A stretch of DNA of 64,000 bases from Brucella thiophenivorans (GCF_002252445.1 NZ_NNRJ01000015.1:615618-679617), one strand, 5' to 3'. Counted from the stretch's first letter, positions 44,752-54,707 are shown. Program-made: numbers and translations. The notes: a model not told the origin generated them from the letters alone.

Positions 44752-45699
44752 ATGTCTCTGGTGGAAAAAAACACGGTTTCCGATGAAGCATTCGCACTCT
44801 CCGAGGCGACGGCGCGGGATTACCTTGTCCTGCTAAAACCGCGTGTTATGTCGCTTGTGGTGTTTACCGGACTTGTCGGTCTGGTGCTTGCGCCCGGCCA
44901 TATGAACCCTGTTCTTGCTGCTATCAGCATTCTTTGCATCGCGGTTGGTGCTGGTGCGTCGGGCGCACTCAATATGTGGTACGATGCCGATATTGATGCC
45001 GTGATGAAGCGCACGCGCAACCGTCCAATCCCCGCTGGTGTGATTGCGCCGGGTCAGGTGCTGGCTTTCGGCCTGACGCTTTCGGTTTTCTCAGTCATCA
45101 CGCTTGGCCTGATGGTCAACTGGCTGTCGGCAGCGCTGCTGGCTTTCACCATTTTCTTCTATGCGGTTGTTTATACAATGTGGCTCAAGCGTTCGACGCC
45201 GCAAAACATCGTTATCGGTGGCGCTGCTGGTGCTTTCCCTCCGATGATCGGTTGGGCGGCAGCGACTGGTGAAATCAGCTGGGACAGCACGGTTCTGTTC
45301 CTAATTATCTTTTTATGGACGCCGCCGCATTTCTGGGCCTTGTCGCTGTTTTCATCCAATGATTATGAAGCGGCGCGCGTTCCGATGATGCCGAATGTGA
45401 AGGGCGAATTATCGACCCGCAGGCAGGCTCTGTTCTATGCTATTCTAATGGCGCCAGTTGGTGTGCTGCCTTGGATCATGGGCTTTGCGGGAACCTTCTA
45501 TGGGGTTGTATCCATTCTGCTTGGATTGACTTTCGTCTATTATGCATGGCGCATGTGGGCGGCTGAATCCGAAACGCAGATGCTGCTTGCAGCGCGTAAG
45601 CTTTTCCGTTTTTCGCTGGTTTATCTGTCGATGATTTTTGCGGTACTACTGTTTGAAGCTTTGGCGTTCAAGCTTCTGGTCGGATTTGGTTTCTTGTGA
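44752..45699 (+). CDS. ctaB: Protoheme IX farnesyltransferase
   Basis: A 315-residue membrane prenyltransferase that makes heme O, the precursor of heme A. The first aspartate-rich loop [21 protein letters not shown] and the second motif [12 protein letters not shown] are typical of CtaB/CyoE. Nine hydrophobic segments fit the family. It follows coxA by 215 bases with a hairpin in the gap. The ribosome-binding site before ATG 44752 is weak. Palindromic repeat copy D begins 5 bases after its stop. Confidence 0.96.
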   Translation: MSLVEKNTVSDEAFALSEATARDYLVLLKPRVMSLVVFTGLVGLVLAPGHMNPVLAAISILCIAVGAGASGALNMWYDADIDAVMKRTRNRPIPAGVIAPGQVLAFGLTLSVFSVITLGLMVNWLSAALLAFTIFFYAVVYTMWLKRSTPQNIVIGGAAGAFPPMIGWAAATGEISWDSTVLFLIIFLWTPPHFWALSLFSSNDYEAARVPMMPNVKGELSTRRQALFYAILMAPVGVLPWIMGFAGTFYGVVSILLGLTFVYYAWRMWAAESETQMLLAARKLFRFSLVYLSMIFAVLLFEALAFKLLVGFGFL

Positions 45700-45703
45700 G
45701 GGT

Positions 45704-45807
45704 AGAGCATGTCCCGGAAAAGTGGGAACCGGTTTTCCGATAACGACATGCGCAAAAACAAAGAAATAGGGCGAGCGCAATGGCTATGATTAAATGCGAC
45801 GCGCTCT
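45704..45807. repeat. RIME/Bru-RS-like palindromic repeat, copy D
   Basis: It reads AGAGCATGTCCCGGAAAA, then a GTGGGAACCGG loop region and TTTTCCGATAACGACATGCGC, then GCGAGCGC and GCGACGCGCTCT. CATGTCC-/-GACATG and CCGGAAAA/TTTTCCG are the main stems. It lies between ctaB and coxF inside the oxidase cluster. Confidence 0.8.
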
Positions 45808-45828
45808 AGGGCGGAATTGGAGAATTTT

Positions 45829-46017
45829 GTGATTGATAAGCCAGCGCAAAAGCCGGTGAAAGAAGAGCTGGAACTGATTGTTCCGACTGAGCCGCAGAAA
45901 AAGGCGCAGCGCAATCGGTCTATCGGGCTTGCAATCGCACTTCTGCTGTTTGTTGTGCTTGTTTATATCGGCACGGTCGCAAAACTCGGTGCAAACATGT
46001 TCATGCGACCGATGTGA
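45829..46017 (+). CDS. coxF: CoxF-like small membrane protein
   Basis: A 62-residue protein with a charged N-terminus (KPAQKPVKEELELIVPTE) and one membrane segment (SIGLAIALLLFVVLVYIGTVAKLG). Small single-pass proteins in this place between ctaB and ctaG are called CoxF in rhizobia. It is probably an accessory of oxidase assembly. GTG 45829 has GGAG 7 bases upstream; an in-frame TTG at 45817 is less likely. The symbol rests on position and shape, not on a catalytic motif. Repeat copies D and E flank it. Confidence 0.7.
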   Translation: MIDKPAQKPVKEELELIVPTEPQKKAQRNRSIGLAIALLLFVVLVYIGTVAKLGANMFMRPM

Positions 46018-46019
46018 TT

Positions 46020-46120
46020 AGAGCATTTCCAGCAAAAGTGCGAAGCGGTTTTGCGTAGGATAATGCGTAAAAAATATAGAGAGCGGTTACGACGATTCCA
46101 CTTTAACAGGAACCGCTCTA
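46020..46120. repeat. RIME/Bru-RS-like palindromic repeat, copy E
   Basis: It reads AGAGCATTTCCAGCAAAA, GTGCGAAGCGG, TTTTGCGTAGGATAATGCG in the first half and AGAGCGGTTA ... GGAACCGCTCT in the second. It begins 2 bases after the coxF stop and ends 51 bases before ctaG. Confidence 0.8.
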
Positions 46121-46171
46121 AACAGTGTGATGGAAGCACTTGACTGAACCAGACGTTTTCGGGAGGAGAAA

Positions 46172-46786
46172 ATGGCAGATCAGCAGAGCATCGACGAGAA
46201 ACAGAAAAAGCTGAACCGTTCTAATCGTACGGTTGCGATTGCTTGCGTTTCGTTTTTCGTCAGCATGATCGGCGTGTCATATGCTGCCGTTCCACTTTAC
46301 ACTCTGTTTTGTCAGGTGACAGGCTATGGTGGCACGACGCAACGCGCGGAACAGTACTCCGACACCATACTCGATAAAACCATCAAAGTCCGTTTTGATG
46401 CCAATACGTCCAACGGTCTTCCTTGGGATTTCAAGCCTGTTGAACGCGAGGTAAGTTTGCGCATTGGCGAAACCATGATGGTCAAATATGAGGCAAAAAA
46501 CCTCTTTGACGAGCCGACCTTTGGCCGCGCCAGTTTCAATGTCGCGCCGGGCCGGGCAGGGGCTTATTTCAACAAGGTCGAATGCTTTTGCTTTACCGAT
46601 ACGACATTACAGCCGGGTGAAAGCATGGAAATGCCGGTTGTTTTCTTTGTCGATCCTGAGATCGTCAATGATCCTGATCTGAAAGATGTGAAGACAATCA
46701 CGCTTTCCTATACGTTTTTCCCGATTGATAAACCTGCGTCCGTTGCAAATGCGAAGGCAGTCATTGGGAAAAGTGACGGAAGCTGA
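46172..46786 (+). CDS. ctaG: Cytochrome c oxidase assembly protein CtaG (Cox11)
   Basis: A 204-residue protein that delivers copper to the CuB site of subunit I. One membrane segment ([31 protein letters not shown]) anchors a periplasmic beta domain with the copper-binding CFCF motif ([16 protein letters not shown]) and [11 protein letters not shown] 46172 follows GGGAGGAG. Length is normal. Confidence 0.95.
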   Translation: MADQQSIDEKQKKLNRSNRTVAIACVSFFVSMIGVSYAAVPLYTLFCQVTGYGGTTQRAEQYSDTILDKTIKVRFDANTSNGLPWDFKPVEREVSLRIGETMMVKYEAKNLFDEPTFGRASFNVAPGRAGAYFNKVECFCFTDTTLQPGESMEMPVVFFVDPEIVNDPDLKDVKTITLSYTFFPIDKPASVANAKAVIGKSDGS

Positions 46787-46794
46787 TTGTAATG

Positions 46795-46814
46795 TTGCGG
46801 CACAAATGCCGCAA
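46795..46814 (+). other. Hairpin between ctaG and coxC
   Basis: TTGCGGCA and TGCCGCAA form an 8-bp perfect stem with a CAAA loop, 8 bases after the ctaG stop. Without a T-run it is likely an mRNA stability element in the operon. Confidence 0.45.
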
Positions 46815-46929
46815 AGACAAACAGGCCGCGCAGCTTTATGTTGTGTCGGGAAGGGAATTGCCTGATGCTGTTTTAGCGACAGGCCGGAATGCATGAGAGA
46901 GGACCCTCAAGGGTCGCATGGGGAGAGAC

Positions 46930-47808
46930 ATGGCGGACGTTCACGAGAAAAATCACGATTATCACATCATAGCGCCAAGCCCATGGCCATTCCTGAGTTC
47001 GGTTGGCGCTTTCGTGCTGGCAATCGGCGGCATTGCCTGGATGCGCTATATTAATGCAGGTGATTTGCCATTCTTTGGCATCAATCTGGCAACGCCGTGG
47101 ATTTTCTTTATCGGCTTGTCGATTGTTCTTTATTGCATGTACGCATGGTGGGCGGATACGATCCGTGAAGGCCACGAGGGGCATCATACCCGCGTCGTTG
47201 CTTTGCATTTGCGTTACGGCATGATCATGTTCATCGCTTCGGAAGTCATGTTCTTTGCGGCATGGTTCTGGGCATTTTTCGATGTAAGCTTGTTTCCAAA
47301 TGAAGTGCATCAGGTGGCGCGCGCCGAATACACTGGTGGTCAATGGCCTCCGAAGGGGATTGAGGTTTTCGATCCGCTGCACCTCCCACTCTATAACACA
47401 GTGATCCTGCTGCTTTCTGGCACGACGCTCACATGGGCGCATCATGCGCTGCTGCATAAGGATCGTTCAGGCATGATTATCGGCCTGACGCTGACCGTCG
47501 CGCTCGGCTTCCTGTTTTCTTTTGTGCAGTATTACGAATATGTGCATGCACCTTTCGAGTTTAGGGACTCGATCTTTGGCGCGACCTTCTTCATGGCGAC
47601 CGGCTTCCACGGTTTCCACGTCATCGTCGGCACGATCTTCCTGCTGGTCATTCTGTTCCGTGCCATGAGCGGTGATTTCACACCGGAGCGTCATTTCGGC
47701 TTCGAAGCGGCCGCATGGTATTGGCACTTCGTGGACGTTGTCTGGCTGTTCCTGTTCTTCTCCATCTATGTGTGGGGTGGCTGGGGAGCCCCTATACACG
47801 GCGGTTGA
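46930..47808 (+). CDS. coxC: Cytochrome c oxidase subunit III
   Basis: A 292-residue protein with seven membrane segments and the family sequence WPFLSSVGAFVLAIGGIAWM, WWADTIREGHEGHHT, FFAAWFWAFFD and ATGFHGFHVIVGT. It stabilises the oxidase core. ATG 46930, following GGGGAGAGAC, is preferred over an in-frame ATG at 46918. It lies 143 bases after ctaG with a hairpin between. Confidence 0.97.
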   Translation: MADVHEKNHDYHIIAPSPWPFLSSVGAFVLAIGGIAWMRYINAGDLPFFGINLATPWIFFIGLSIVLYCMYAWWADTIREGHEGHHTRVVALHLRYGMIMFIASEVMFFAAWFWAFFDVSLFPNEVHQVARAEYTGGQWPPKGIEVFDPLHLPLYNTVILLLSGTTLTWAHHALLHKDRSGMIIGLTLTVALGFLFSFVQYYEYVHAPFEFRDSIFGATFFMATGFHGFHVIVGTIFLLVILFRAMSGDFTPERHFGFEAAAWYWHFVDVVWLFLFFSIYVWGGWGAPIHGG

Positions 47809-47885
47809 TCAATCATTTGAAACGAGCGCAGGCGGCCTTGGAAACATGGCCGCCTTTTCCTTTTTTCGACCACTGCGGGGCACTC

Positions 47886-48269
47886 ATGCCGGACAATAAT
47901 CTTTACCCACCGATTGATCCTATAAAGAGCGGCATTCTCGGCCATTGTCCGCGCTGCGGTGAGGGCAAGTTGTTCAACGGGTTCTTGAGCGTCGCGCCGC
48001 GATGCAGTGCATGTGAACTTGATTATTCCTTTGCAGATGCAGGCGATGGTCCGGCGGCTTTTGTGATCCTCATCATTGGCGTTATCGTGGTTGGGCTGGC
48101 GCTATGGCTAGACGTCAATTATGCGCCGCCACTCTGGGTGCATTTCATTCTGTGGGTACCTTTGGCGATTATTTTAAGCCTTGTTGCCATGCGCGGCATC
48201 AAGGGTATTCTGATCAATATGCAATATCGCAACAAGGCGTCGCAGGGACGTCTGGATGATGGCAAATGA
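47886..48269 (+). CDS. DUF983 family protein
   Basis: A 127-residue protein. Its N-terminal half holds a zinc-ribbon-like CPRCGEGKLF and CSAC pair; the C-terminal half has two membrane segments (FVILIIGVIVVGLALWLDV and HFILWVPLAIILSLVAM). DUF983 genes are regularly found between coxC and SURF1 in alphaproteobacteria, which suggests a role in oxidase assembly. The stop overlaps the SURF1 start (ATGA), so the two are translationally coupled. Confidence 0.88.
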   Translation: MPDNNLYPPIDPIKSGILGHCPRCGEGKLFNGFLSVAPRCSACELDYSFADAGDGPAAFVILIIGVIVVGLALWLDVNYAPPLWVHFILWVPLAIILSLVAMRGIKGILINMQYRNKASQGRLDDGK

Positions 48270-49012
48270 ACCAGATACACAAGCCGCGCAGGTTTCCATG
48301 GGGCGTGCTGATTGCGTCATTCATCGCATTCGCGGTCTTGATTGCGCTGGGAACATGGCAGATTGAGCGGCTGCAATGGAAGGAAGCCTTGCTTGCTTCC
48401 ACAGAGCAACGCGTGCACGAAGCACCACTTCCCTTGGCTGATATGGAGAAAATCTATCGCGATGAGGGATCGGTTGAATATCGTCCGGTGACGGTTTCCG
48501 GCACCTTTATGCATCAGGGCGAGCGGCATTTTCTTGCCACCTATGACGGGCAGTCTGGTTTTAATGTCTATACGCCCTTGATGCTTGAGGATGGTCGGTT
48601 TGTGCTGGTTAATCGCGGCTTTGTTCCTTACGATAAAAAAGATGTTGAAACCCGGCTTGATGGACAATTAGATGGTCCGGTAACGATCACCGGACTTGCC
48701 CGGGATCCGCTTGATACCAAGCCTGGTTATTTCGTTCCAGAAAACGACATTGCAAAGAACATTTTCTATTGGAAGGACTGGTCGGCCATGGCCGAAAGCG
48801 CGGATATTCCCTCGCTTGATGATGCCGTGCCGTTTTTTATCGATGCGGATAAGACGCCAAATTTCGGTGGTTTGCCGATTGGCGGCGTCACCATTATCGA
48901 CTTTCCCAACAATCATTTGCAATATGCGCTTACCTGGTATGGGCTTGCATTGGCGCTGCTGGGGGTTGTCGGAACATGGTTCTGGCGGTATCGAAAGACC
49001 GATAAGGGTTGA
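48266..49012 (+). CDS. SURF1 family oxidase assembly protein
   Basis: A 248-residue protein with a membrane segment at each end (about residues 10-29 and 218-238) and a periplasmic domain between, as in Shy1/SURF1. Family sequence: ALGTWQIERLQWKEALLA, VEYRPVTVSGTF, VLVNRGFVP and FPNNHLQYALTWYGLA. SURF1 helps insert heme a into subunit I. It overlaps the DUF983 gene and ends the oxidase cluster. Confidence 0.93.
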   Translation: MNQIHKPRRFPWGVLIASFIAFAVLIALGTWQIERLQWKEALLASTEQRVHEAPLPLADMEKIYRDEGSVEYRPVTVSGTFMHQGERHFLATYDGQSGFNVYTPLMLEDGRFVLVNRGFVPYDKKDVETRLDGQLDGPVTITGLARDPLDTKPGYFVPENDIAKNIFYWKDWSAMAESADIPSLDDAVPFFIDADKTPNFGGLPIGGVTIIDFPNNHLQYALTWYGLALALLGVVGTWFWRYRKTDKG

Positions 49013-49080
49013 CAAAGGCCTCGTTACAGCCCAACTCCGGCCTTATATGATTGCCAAGCCGAACCAAGCGAGCATGCTTC

Positions 49081-50121
49081 ATGACCGATAAACGTCCCCC
49101 TCTGGAAATTCGCCTTTGCGGCCCGCGCGGCTTTTGCGCGGGCGTTGACCGGGCAATCCAGATCGTCGTGCTGGCTTTGAAGAAATATGGCGCGCCGGTC
49201 TATGTGCGTCACGAGATCGTGCATAACCGCTACGTGGTTGAAGGCCTGCAATCGCGGGGCGCAATTTTTGTCGAAGAACTTGATGAGATTCCGGCTGAAC
49301 ATCGCGATCAGCCGGTGGTTTTCTCGGCCCATGGCGTACCGAAATCGGTGCCTGCGGATGCAGAGGCCAAGAACCTGTTTTATCTTGATGCAACCTGCCC
49401 ACTGGTTTCAAAGGTTCATAAACAGGCAATGCGCCATCAGCGCCTTGGCCGTCATGTGATCCTGATCGGGCATTCCGGTCATCCTGAAGTCATCGGTACG
49501 ATGGGGCAATTGCCGGAAGGCACTGTCACGCTCATTGAGACTGTGGAAGATGCACGCAAAATCGAATTTGCCGATCCTGATAATTTGGGTTTTGTGACAC
49601 AGACCACACTTTCAGTGGACGATACGGCGGGCATCATTGTCGAGTTGCAGCAGCGCTTTCCAAATCTGACAGCGCCAGCAGCGGAATCGATATGTTATGC
49701 CACCACCAACCGTCAGGATGCAGTGCGTGCGGCAGCACCCGGCTGCGATCTGTTCCTGATTGTGGGCGCCCCCAACTCATCAAACTCCAAGCGCCTTGTC
49801 GAAGTGGCTGAGAAAGCCGGTGCTGGCATGTCGATGCTGGTGCAGCGCGCGTCGGATATTGAGTGGGATCAGATTGGTGATATTTCGGTGGTGGGGCTTT
49901 CTGCTGGCGCATCCGCACCGGAAATCATCGTCGATGAAATTATCGATGCCTTCAAGGACCGCTTCACCGTCAAAATTGAACTGGCAGAAACAACGATTGA
50001 AACGGAGAATTTTCTCGTCAATCGTGAAATCCGCGACGTCGAACTGACGGTGCAGGACATGGCCTTTGTCAACGGCGAAAACCGGGTCGTCGGAATACCT
50101 AAGTTCATGCAGGGGAAATAA
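49081..50121 (+). CDS. ispH: 4-hydroxy-3-methylbut-2-enyl diphosphate reductase
   Basis: A 346-residue iron-sulfur enzyme that makes IPP and DMAPP in the last MEP step. The three cluster cysteines are in [22 protein letters not shown] and [24 protein letters not shown] and [11 protein letters not shown] complete the signature. It begins 68 bases after SURF1 and thrB follows after 5 bases, so ispH-thrB-rnhA form one unit. The ribosome-binding site of ATG 49081 is weak. Confidence 0.96.
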   Translation: MTDKRPPLEIRLCGPRGFCAGVDRAIQIVVLALKKYGAPVYVRHEIVHNRYVVEGLQSRGAIFVEELDEIPAEHRDQPVVFSAHGVPKSVPADAEAKNLFYLDATCPLVSKVHKQAMRHQRLGRHVILIGHSGHPEVIGTMGQLPEGTVTLIETVEDARKIEFADPDNLGFVTQTTLSVDDTAGIIVELQQRFPNLTAPAAESICYATTNRQDAVRAAAPGCDLFLIVGAPNSSNSKRLVEVAEKAGAGMSMLVQRASDIEWDQIGDISVVGLSAGASAPEIIVDEIIDAFKDRFTVKIELAETTIETENFLVNREIRDVELTVQDMAFVNGENRVVGIPKFMQGK

Positions 50122-50126
50122 GCGGC

Positions 50127-51107
50127 ATGGCCGTCTATACAGACATTAACGAAATAGAGCTTGGCGCTTTTCTCGAACAATATGATATTGGCGCGCTGAC
50201 ATCCTATAAGGGCATCGCGGAAGGGGTGGAGAACACCAACTATCTTCTGCATACGACGACGGGCTCTTTTATTCTTACGCTTTATGAAAAGCGTGTTAAT
50301 CGCGATGAACTGCCGTTTTTCCTCAACCTGATGGAGCATCTTTCAAGACGCGGCCTCGAATGCCCGCAGCCTGTTGTGCGTCGCGATGGCGTGACGATTG
50401 GGGAACTTGCAGGGCGTCCAGCGGCCATCGTCACCTTCCTTGAAGGCATGTGGATGCGTAAGCCGACCGTCACGCATTGCGAAGAGGTCGGTCGCGGACT
50501 GGCTGAAATGCATCTGGCAGGGGAAGATTTCAACATGCGCCGCCGCAATGGCCTGACGCTGCCCGATTGGCGCCCTTTGTGGGACCTGTCGAAAGCGCAT
50601 GCTGACAGCGTTGAAGAGGGGTTGGTTTCCGAGGCAGAAGGTGATCTCGATTATCTTGAAAAGAACTGGCCTGAGCGACTGCCGGAAGGCGTCATTCATG
50701 CTGATCTCTTCCCGGATAATGTGTTCTTTCTTGGCGACAAGCTGTCGGGGTTTATTGATTTCTATTTCGCCTGCACGGACATTCTTGCTTATGATGTCGC
50801 CGTATGCCTGAACGCCTGGTGTTTCGAGAAGGATTTTTCCTTCAATCTCACCAAGGGTGCGGCGCTGCTGCGTGGCTATAATTCCGTTCGCCCACTTTCT
50901 GTTGCTGAAATTGATGCGCTGCCAGTGTTGGCACGCGGTGCTGCGGTTCGCTTCATGCTGACGCGTCTTTATGACTGGCTGACCGTACCTGATGGCAGTT
51001 TCGTGATGAAAAAAGACCCGATGGAGTATGTGCGCCGCATGCGCTTTCACCGTCAGATCACGTCTGCGAGCGAATACGGCCTTGAACTGGCAGGAGCCGC
51101 CACGTGA
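50127..51107 (+). CDS. thrB: Homoserine kinase (APH-fold, ThrB type II)
   Basis: A 326-residue kinase of the aminoglycoside-phosphotransferase fold that phosphorylates homoserine. Motifs: [15 protein letters not shown], the catalytic loop [12 protein letters not shown] and the metal-binding [20 protein letters not shown]. It differs from the GHMP-type ThrB of enterobacteria. The downstream rnhA overlaps its stop. Threonine synthase (thrC), which uses its product, is at 61147-62538. Confidence 0.94.
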   Translation: MAVYTDINEIELGAFLEQYDIGALTSYKGIAEGVENTNYLLHTTTGSFILTLYEKRVNRDELPFFLNLMEHLSRRGLECPQPVVRRDGVTIGELAGRPAAIVTFLEGMWMRKPTVTHCEEVGRGLAEMHLAGEDFNMRRRNGLTLPDWRPLWDLSKAHADSVEEGLVSEAEGDLDYLEKNWPERLPEGVIHADLFPDNVFFLGDKLSGFIDFYFACTDILAYDVAVCLNAWCFEKDFSFNLTKGAALLRGYNSVRPLSVAEIDALPVLARGAAVRFMLTRLYDWLTVPDGSFVMKKDPMEYVRRMRFHRQITSASEYGLELAGAAT

Positions 51108-51568
51108 AGCATATTGAGGCTTACACCGACGGCGCTTGTTCCGGTAATCCTGGACCCGGTGGCTGGGGCGCAATTATTCGTTGGAACGGACATGTGAAAG
51201 AGTTGAAGGGCGGCGAGGCCGACACCACCAACAATCGCATGGAACTGATGGCAGCGATCTCTGTTCTCAATGCCTTGAAGGAGCCCTGCGAAGTCGATCT
51301 TTACACGGATAGTGTCTATGTTCGTGATGGTATTTCGGGCTGGATTGAAGGCTGGAAGCGCAATGGCTGGAAAACTGCTGCCAAGAAGCCGGTCAAAAAT
51401 GCCGAGCTTTGGCAGGCGCTTGATGAGGCACGAAAACCACATAAAGTGACGTGGCACTGGGTTAAGGGCCATGCAGGCCACCCGGAGAACGAACGCGCCG
51501 ATGAGCTGGCGCGCGCTGGCATGGAGCCATTCAAATATAATGGTTACAAGTCGCTTCAGGTGAAGTAA
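51104..51568 (+). CDS. rnhA: Ribonuclease HI
   Basis: A 154-residue enzyme that cuts RNA in RNA:DNA hybrids. The four acidic catalytic residues are in [33 protein letters not shown] and [20 protein letters not shown] supplies the histidine. GTG 51104 overlaps the thrB stop (GTGA), indicating coupling. A strong terminator follows. Confidence 0.96.
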   Translation: MKHIEAYTDGACSGNPGPGGWGAIIRWNGHVKELKGGEADTTNNRMELMAAISVLNALKEPCEVDLYTDSVYVRDGISGWIEGWKRNGWKTAAKKPVKNAELWQALDEARKPHKVTWHWVKGHAGHPENERADELARAGMEPFKYNGYKSLQVK

Positions 51569-51590
51569 ATCTCTCCAGAATATGGATATG

Positions 51591-51622
51591 AAAAAGCCGC
51601 GCTGTTTCCAGCGCGGCTTTTT
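51591..51622 (+). terminator. Bidirectional terminator between rnhA and the MFS gene
   Basis: AAAAAGCCGCGCTG and CAGCGCGGCTTTTT form a 14-bp perfect stem with a TTTC loop and T-runs on both strands, serving the convergent rnhA and MFS genes. Confidence 0.9.
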
Positions 51623-51637
51623 TGTTTGTTTTGCAGC

Positions 51638-52972
51638 TTACTTCTTCAGAACGATTTCCGAAGGATCTTTCAGTCTTCCGGCCAGCGAGAATGCCAGCAG
51701 GGATGACACGAGCAATACGCCGCCAACGATGAACATTGGCATTTCATAAAGGCCGGTCGCGTCTTTTACGACACCGGTAATATACGGAGCTGCGAAGCCT
51801 GCAATATTGCCGATGGTGTTGATAAGCGCGATACCTGCTGCTGCTGCCGGACCGCTCAGGAAGCGCGATGGAATGGCCCAGAAGTTAGGCAGAGCCGAGA
51901 AGATCGCGCAGGCGGTGATCGTGATCATCAGGATCGTGGTTGCAGGCGATGGCATGAACAGAGCCGCTGGAATGGCGAAAGCGCCGACCAGTGCTGGAAT
52001 GCCGATATGCCATGGACGCACACCGCGCTTTGCTGCATCGCGGCTCCAGAAATAGAGAGCAACGGCTGCTGGCAGATAAGGAATTGCGGTGATAAGACCC
52101 TTGTCGAACACGTCAAACTTCGTGTTGAACTCCTGCTCGAAGCCATTGATGATCGATGGCAGGAAGAAAGCCAGCGCATAAAGACCATAGACGAGGCCGA
52201 AATAGACAATCGACAGAAGCCATACGCGCTTGTCGAAGAGTGCCAGACCCGTCATGCGGCCATGCGCACTTTCCTTGACCTTTTCTTCCTGAGCCAATGC
52301 ACCATTGAGCCAGTCGCGTTCTTCTTTGTTAAGCCATTTCGCATCATTTGGTGAATCTGGCAGATAGAAGAAAGTGATGATACCAACGACAATTGCAGGA
52401 ACAGCAACACCGAAGAACATGATGCGCCAGCCTTCAAGGCCAAATGCGCCGTGCATATCGATCAGTACAGCTGCAATAGGTGCACCAATAACGATTGTCA
52501 GTGGCTGTGCAATGTAGAAGAGCGCGAGAATCTTGTTGCGGTGACGCGAAGGCACCCACATCGACAGGAACAGAATTGCGCCCGGGAAGAAGCCGGCTTC
52601 TGCAACACCCAGCAGGAAGCGAAGGATGTAAAGTTCAGTCGAGCTTGAAACCCATGTGAAAAGAAGGGCGACAATGCCCCATGTCACCATGATGCGGGCG
52701 AGCCACTTGCGAGCACCGAACTTGTGCAGGGCAAGGTTGCTTGGAATTTCAAGAATAATATAACCAACGAAGAAGATACCGGCGGCGAAGCCAAACTGTG
52801 CTGCCGTCAGCGCGAGATCATTGGTCATCCCGTTTGGTCCTGCAAAGGAAATTGCAGTACGATCCAGGAAGTTTATGAAGAACATCAGCGCGATGAAAGG
52901 AACCAGCCGTATCGATATTTTTGATATGGCCGATTTTTCAACGGCTGTCATTTCGTGAGATTTTTGCTGCAT
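51638..52972 (-). CDS. MFS transporter, anion:cation symporter (ACS/phthalate-tartrate) type
   Basis: A 444-residue permease with 12 membrane segments. The N-terminal FINFLDRTAISFAGP, GFAAGIFFVGYIILEIPSNLAL and KFGARKWLARIMVTWG match the anion:cation symporter group, which imports organic acids such as tartrate, phthalate or hydroxy acids. The substrate is not predictable. ATG 52972 has GGGAGGATC upstream. A LysR gene is divergent and starts 182 bases away, so it is the probable regulator. Confidence 0.9.
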   Translation of the reverse strand: MQQKSHEMTAVEKSAISKISIRLVPFIALMFFINFLDRTAISFAGPNGMTNDLALTAAQFGFAAGIFFVGYIILEIPSNLALHKFGARKWLARIMVTWGIVALLFTWVSSSTELYILRFLLGVAEAGFFPGAILFLSMWVPSRHRNKILALFYIAQPLTIVIGAPIAAVLIDMHGAFGLEGWRIMFFGVAVPAIVVGIITFFYLPDSPNDAKWLNKEERDWLNGALAQEEKVKESAHGRMTGLALFDKRVWLLSIVYFGLVYGLYALAFFLPSIINGFEQEFNTKFDVFDKGLITAIPYLPAAVALYFWSRDAAKRGVRPWHIGIPALVGAFAIPAALFMPSPATTILMITITACAIFSALPNFWAIPSRFLSGPAAAAGIALINTIGNIAGFAAPYITGVVKDATGLYEMPMFIVGGVLLVSSLLAFSLAGRLKDPSEIVLKK

Positions 52973-53040
52973 GGCAGATCCTCCCTGCTTGCATATTAAC
53001 ATAAGCGGAAGAAACACTATGAAAGCAAATCAAATGATAT

Positions 53041-53077
53041 TGCCTATTCATGTGGCACTTACGCCTTTAAATAGGCA
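53041..53077. promoter_or_regulatory. Candidate LysR-type binding region between the MFS and LysR genes
   Basis: TGCCTATT (53041-53048) and AATAGGCA (53070-53077) form an 8-bp inverted repeat; inside it GCCT-N6-AGGC (53063-53076) gives a second symmetrical site. The region lies midway between the divergent genes, where LysR-type regulators bind. Binding is inferred from position only. Confidence 0.45.
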
Positions 53078-53154
53078 GATAGCTAATGATTGCGACATGC
53101 AGCCGCAATCGATTTATTAGCCTTTACCTGTGATATAATCTCACAGGTATACTC

Positions 53155-54069
53155 ATGAGTAGAGAAGATTTAACCATGCGTCCATTGCCATCTTTGAATG
53201 CGCTTAAAGCCTTTGAGGCCGTTGCACGTCATCGCTCGATGACGCGTGCGGCCGACGAGCTTTTTGTCACGCATGGTGCGGTCAGTCGTCAGATCAGGGC
53301 GCTTGAAGATACGCTTGGGGTTCTGCTCCTCACACGCAATGCGCGGGTGAGCGATCCAACACCGGAGGGTGCGCGGTTGGCGGAAGGACTTGCCAGTGCA
53401 TTTTCAATCATTGAAGCAAGCATTGAACGGGTGAAGCCGGGGCCGCTGACGCTGTCCTGTTCGTCGTCCATCATGATGGAATGGATCATTCCGCGTATTG
53501 GCCGCTTTCACGAGCGCTATCCGAATATCGAGCTGCAATTCAATATGAATTATGATCGTATTGATTTCATGCGTGACAAGATTGGCATTGCAATCCGCTC
53601 AAGCGTGATCGAGCCGCCAGCCGATGCAGTAATTCGCGATATGGGGCGTGAGGAGATTGGCCTCGTTTGTGCGCCGTCCTATCTCAAACATTGTCCGCTG
53701 ATAGAGCCAAGCGATTTGGCACATGCTTCGGTGCTTGCAACGCAGACACGCCTTGAGGCTTTCAAAGACTGGCAGAAGGAAGCCAATGCCGATTTTCCGG
53801 CACCTGAGCCAAAATCGACCTTTCATCATTTTTATCTGCTGATACAGGCTGCATTGTGCGGGCTTGGCGTCGCGGTGGTGCCGCATATGCTGGTGGCCGA
53901 ACATATCGCATCTGGCCGGCTTGTCGCGCCATTCGGATTTCGTCCGGGGCCGCGCCGGATGCTGCTATGGATTGCGCCACACAGGGCGGGGCAGCCGGAT
54001 ACGCTCGCGCTTGAAAAATGGCTGACACGCGAAATGCGCGCCCTGCCGGAAAAACAGGGCGCATCATAA
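53155..54069 (+). CDS. LysR family transcriptional regulator, GcvA-like
   Basis: A 304-residue regulator. The N-terminal winged helix is LPSLNALKAFEAVARHRSMTRAADELFVTHGAVSRQ and IRALEDTLGVLLLTR; the C-terminal ligand-binding domain runs from about residue 95. It is of the GcvA-like group by its RPLPSLNALKAFEA start. ATG 53155 or the in-frame ATG 53176 may be used. It is divergent from the MFS gene and convergent with the peroxiredoxin gene, and probably controls the transporter in response to its substrate. Confidence 0.9.
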   Translation: MSREDLTMRPLPSLNALKAFEAVARHRSMTRAADELFVTHGAVSRQIRALEDTLGVLLLTRNARVSDPTPEGARLAEGLASAFSIIEASIERVKPGPLTLSCSSSIMMEWIIPRIGRFHERYPNIELQFNMNYDRIDFMRDKIGIAIRSSVIEPPADAVIRDMGREEIGLVCAPSYLKHCPLIEPSDLAHASVLATQTRLEAFKDWQKEANADFPAPEPKSTFHHFYLLIQAALCGLGVAVVPHMLVAEHIASGRLVAPFGFRPGPRRMLLWIAPHRAGQPDTLALEKWLTREMRALPEKQGAS

Positions 54070-54079
54070 TTGGATTATC

Positions 54080-54565
54080 TTAGAGCTGTTCGATCAGTGT
54101 CGCAGCATTTGAAGTAACGGCCTGACCAGCCTGCTCCTCAATGTTGAGCGTCTTGACGACACCGTCTTCGACGATTGCCGAATAGCGTTTCGAGCGAATG
54201 CCGAGACCGCCAGCGGTCGCATCGAGTTCGAGACCGAGAGCTTTTGTAAACAGCGCCGAACCGTCAGCAAGATAAGTGATCTTGCCTTCGCCACCGGTGC
54301 TTTGTGCCCATGCGTTCATGACGAATGCGTCGTTGACTGCAACCACTGCAATATCATCCACACCTTTTGACAAAATGGTGTCACGGTTGTCGAGATAGCC
54401 GGGCAGGTGGTTGAGGCTGCAAGTGGGCGTGAAAGCGCCGGGAACCGCAAAAAGAACGACCTTTTTGCCTGCAAAGACTTCATCGGTCGTCACTTCCTTG
54501 ACACCGTCTGCGGTCTTTACCTTGAAGGTAGCTGCGGGCAGCTTGTCACCAACTTTGATCGTCAT
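54080..54565 (-). CDS. Peroxiredoxin of the Prx5 (AhpE/PrxV) type
   Basis: A 161-residue thiol peroxidase. The peroxidatic cysteine C49 lies in VPGAFTPTCSLNHLPGY, the Prx5 signature. No other cysteine is present, so it is a one-Cys enzyme that must be reduced by glutathione, glutaredoxin or another thiol. DDIAVVAVNDAFVMNAWA and DATAGGLGIRSKRY are also typical. ATG 54565 has AGGAG upstream. It removes hydrogen peroxide and organic hydroperoxides in the cytosol. Confidence 0.93.
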   Translation of the reverse strand: MTIKVGDKLPAATFKVKTADGVKEVTTDEVFAGKKVVLFAVPGAFTPTCSLNHLPGYLDNRDTILSKGVDDIAVVAVNDAFVMNAWAQSTGGEGKITYLADGSALFTKALGLELDATAGGLGIRSKRYSAIVEDGVVKTLNIEEQAGQAVTSNAATLIEQL

Positions 54566-54707
54566 TGTTTTCTCCTGAAAGTGAGCGTATGCCGTCAATG
54601 CCCACCTGTGTGAACGACTGAATTTCGATTTTCCAATGCGAAGCACCGGCGTGTCACTTAAGCCGATTACGGCTCTTTGGACAATTTCAAATTGTTGCTC
54701 GGTGAAG

